From contig NZ_CP157278.1 in NCBI RefSeq assembly GCF_040026395.1, positions 1,860,001 through 1,924,000 on the forward strand: 64,000 nucleotides of DNA, in the 5' to 3' direction. The translations under genes were made by a program, and so were the position numbers. Within the stretch, counting starts at the first letter, position 1. Every line of letters starts with the position of its first letter. Positions 63,003-64,000 of the stretch are shown here, one piece after another. The notes beneath the pieces are model-generated. The model searched no databases. It worked only from the letters and a program-made list of their open reading frames with translations, and was not told the DNA's origin. This DNA is from Pedobacter lusitanus. Its GTDB lineage: Bacteria; Bacteroidota; Bacteroidia; Sphingobacteriales; Sphingobacteriaceae.

Positions 63003-64000
63003 TATAACCGTCCATTCACATATTCAATAACCTTATTTTTGCTTCTGTATGCTACCGGAATACTATATTCCAGCAATTGATGAGGTACCATCCACGGAGT
63101 GTGTTGTGGATTTGACTGTGCATATAATACAACAACCGGAGTATTAAAGGCAGCAGCAAGATGAACCGTACCTGTATTTACAGAAACAACCGCCAGCGCA
63201 TTTTTTATCAGACAGGAAAACTCTTCGATGTCGAGCAGACCACAAAGATTAAATGAATTTTTTCCGATAGCCTTACATAAATTATCAGCAACAGCCCATT
63301 CTTCTGCTATACCGGTAATCAGCAAAGGAAGGCCAAATGCACTTAGCAACTGTTTTCCGCAGTTAATCCACCCGGTATTTGAAAACTCTCTTTTCGCTTC
63401 CGATACCCCCGGATGCAGAATCAGGTAAGGCATATTTAAATCAATACCCTTTTTCAGGAGTTTTTCCTTAATGGTACTCCAGGTACCGGAACTTACTATC
63501 AGATTTATTTTTTTATTCAATGCCAAGGCGCCTATATTGGCTACCAGGTCAAGATCCCGCTGAACTTGGTGTCTGATGAACTCCAGTGGTTCAGGGTCAG
63601 GTACCCAGGAAGTCAGTAATGCATATGGATTTTCACGGCAATAAGCCAGCCTTTTCGGAATTCCTGCCATATATGCCACCATAACTGCTGGCAGCGGATT
63701 CTGGCTATAAACAGTAAAAATAACACAGGCATCAAAATTGCGCGATTTTAACATCTCCAGCAATTGATCTATTGAAGCAGGAGAATCCTGGTCTTCAGAT
63801 TTTATCCATGGAAGATCAAATTGTATAACCTCATCAATATCAGGACTCATCCGGGCAACTGCACTTGCTTTTTTAGAAGTAAGTACAGTAATTTTTGCGC
63901 CCAGATGTTCCCGCAGTGCATGTATTGCAGGTGAAGACATCAGTAAATCACCCATATTATCGGCACGAATACAGAGTACATTCTTACAATCTGTCCAGCT
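62900..64000 (-). CDS. Second family 9 glycosyltransferase (partial at right edge)
   Basis: The frame continues past the first in-frame Met at 63955 (MGDLLMSSPAIHALR) with codons reading CKNVLCIRADN up to the window edge, so the true start lies to the right and the N-terminus is missing. Over 350 residues are visible. It has GT9 features: a RADNMGDLLMSSPA start, YLILHPGVSEAKREF, and SVNTGTVHLAAAFNTPVVVLY. The C-terminal ~34 residues lie in the 103-bp antisense overlap with the other GT9 gene. The two GT9 genes are convergent, not tandem, so they are probably in separate transcripts. Confidence 0.9.
   Translation of the reverse strand, partial: SWTDCKNVLCIRADNMGDLLMSSPAIHALREHLGAKITVLTSKKASAVARMSPDIDEVIQFDLPWIKSEDQDSPASIDQLLEMLKSRNFDACVIFTVYSQNPLPAVMVAYMAGIPKRLAYCRENPYALLTSWVPDPEPLEFIRHQVQRDLDLVANIGALALNKKINLIVSSGTWSTIKEKLLKKGIDLNMPYLILHPGVSEAKREFSNTGWINCGKQLLSAFGLPLLITGIAEEWAVADNLCKAIGKNSFNLCGLLDIEEFSCLIKNALAVVSVNTGTVHLAAAFNTPVVVLYAQSNPQHTPWMVPHQLLEYSIPVAYRSKNKVIEYVNGRLYHKELPLPETWQIVEAVRDLLLLNNNFNFSSTKS

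Overview
The window looks like a chromosomal segment of a member of the Bacteroidota, most probably a Pedobacter-like Sphingobacteriaceae. The evidence is a gliding-motility-type C-terminal domain (CHU_C/type B sorting) on a 2263-residue surface protein, a PorP/SprF partner protein, an RprX/RprY-like two-component pair, Tat-targeted Gfo/Idh/MocA oxidoreductases with DUF1080 proteins, a HEIGH-type M57 protease, mostly weak Shine-Dalgarno sequences and some TAnnTTTG-type -7 boxes. The species call is inference. I see no rRNA, tRNA, CRISPR array, transposase or integrase.

Layout. 1-3543: end of a GH101/GH129-like glycosidase gene and a histidine kinase/response regulator pair. 3758-7397: S9 peptidase, PEP-mutase/isocitrate-lyase-like protein and a GyrI-like protein. 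7512-14863: a four-gene operon of three Gfo/Idh/MocA dehydrogenases and a HEAT plus double-DUF1080 protein, probably for 3-keto-glycoside chemistry. 15092-28162: housekeeping and envelope genes (AlkZ-like protein, DUF2059, VIT/VWA/DUF2135 protein, lipoproteins, hydrolases, YiaA, DinB, GNAT, pirin, Crp/Fnr, RidA, esterase, L,D-transpeptidase). 28492-29473: LpxL-like acyltransferase with an upstream micro-ORF. 29477-35669: tripartite RND efflux operon with a small secreted leader protein.

36107-46692 is the most distinctive block. Six minus-strand genes are separated by 6-48 bp: three tail-collar (MdpB-like) proteins, a periplasmic-binding-protein-fold protein without a signal peptide, the giant repeat protein (14 YDG units at an exact 267-bp period) and PorP/SprF. 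A Tat-targeted protein with a 5'-nucleotidase fold and no usual metal-binding motifs is divergent from it. I infer a type IX secreted surface/adhesin system.

47827-52745: Lrp regulator, two MFS exporters, a 2,4-diacetylphloroglucinol-hydrolase-like protein and an AraC regulator, which reads as a detoxification/efflux module. 52749-57550: secreted proteins and lipoproteins, an HxlR/quinone-oxidoreductase divergent pair and a Kir-type potassium channel. 57668-58806: two orphan response regulators. 59270-64000: carbamoyltransferase, GT2 and two GT9 glycosyltransferases, probably a surface-glycan locus that continues past the right edge.
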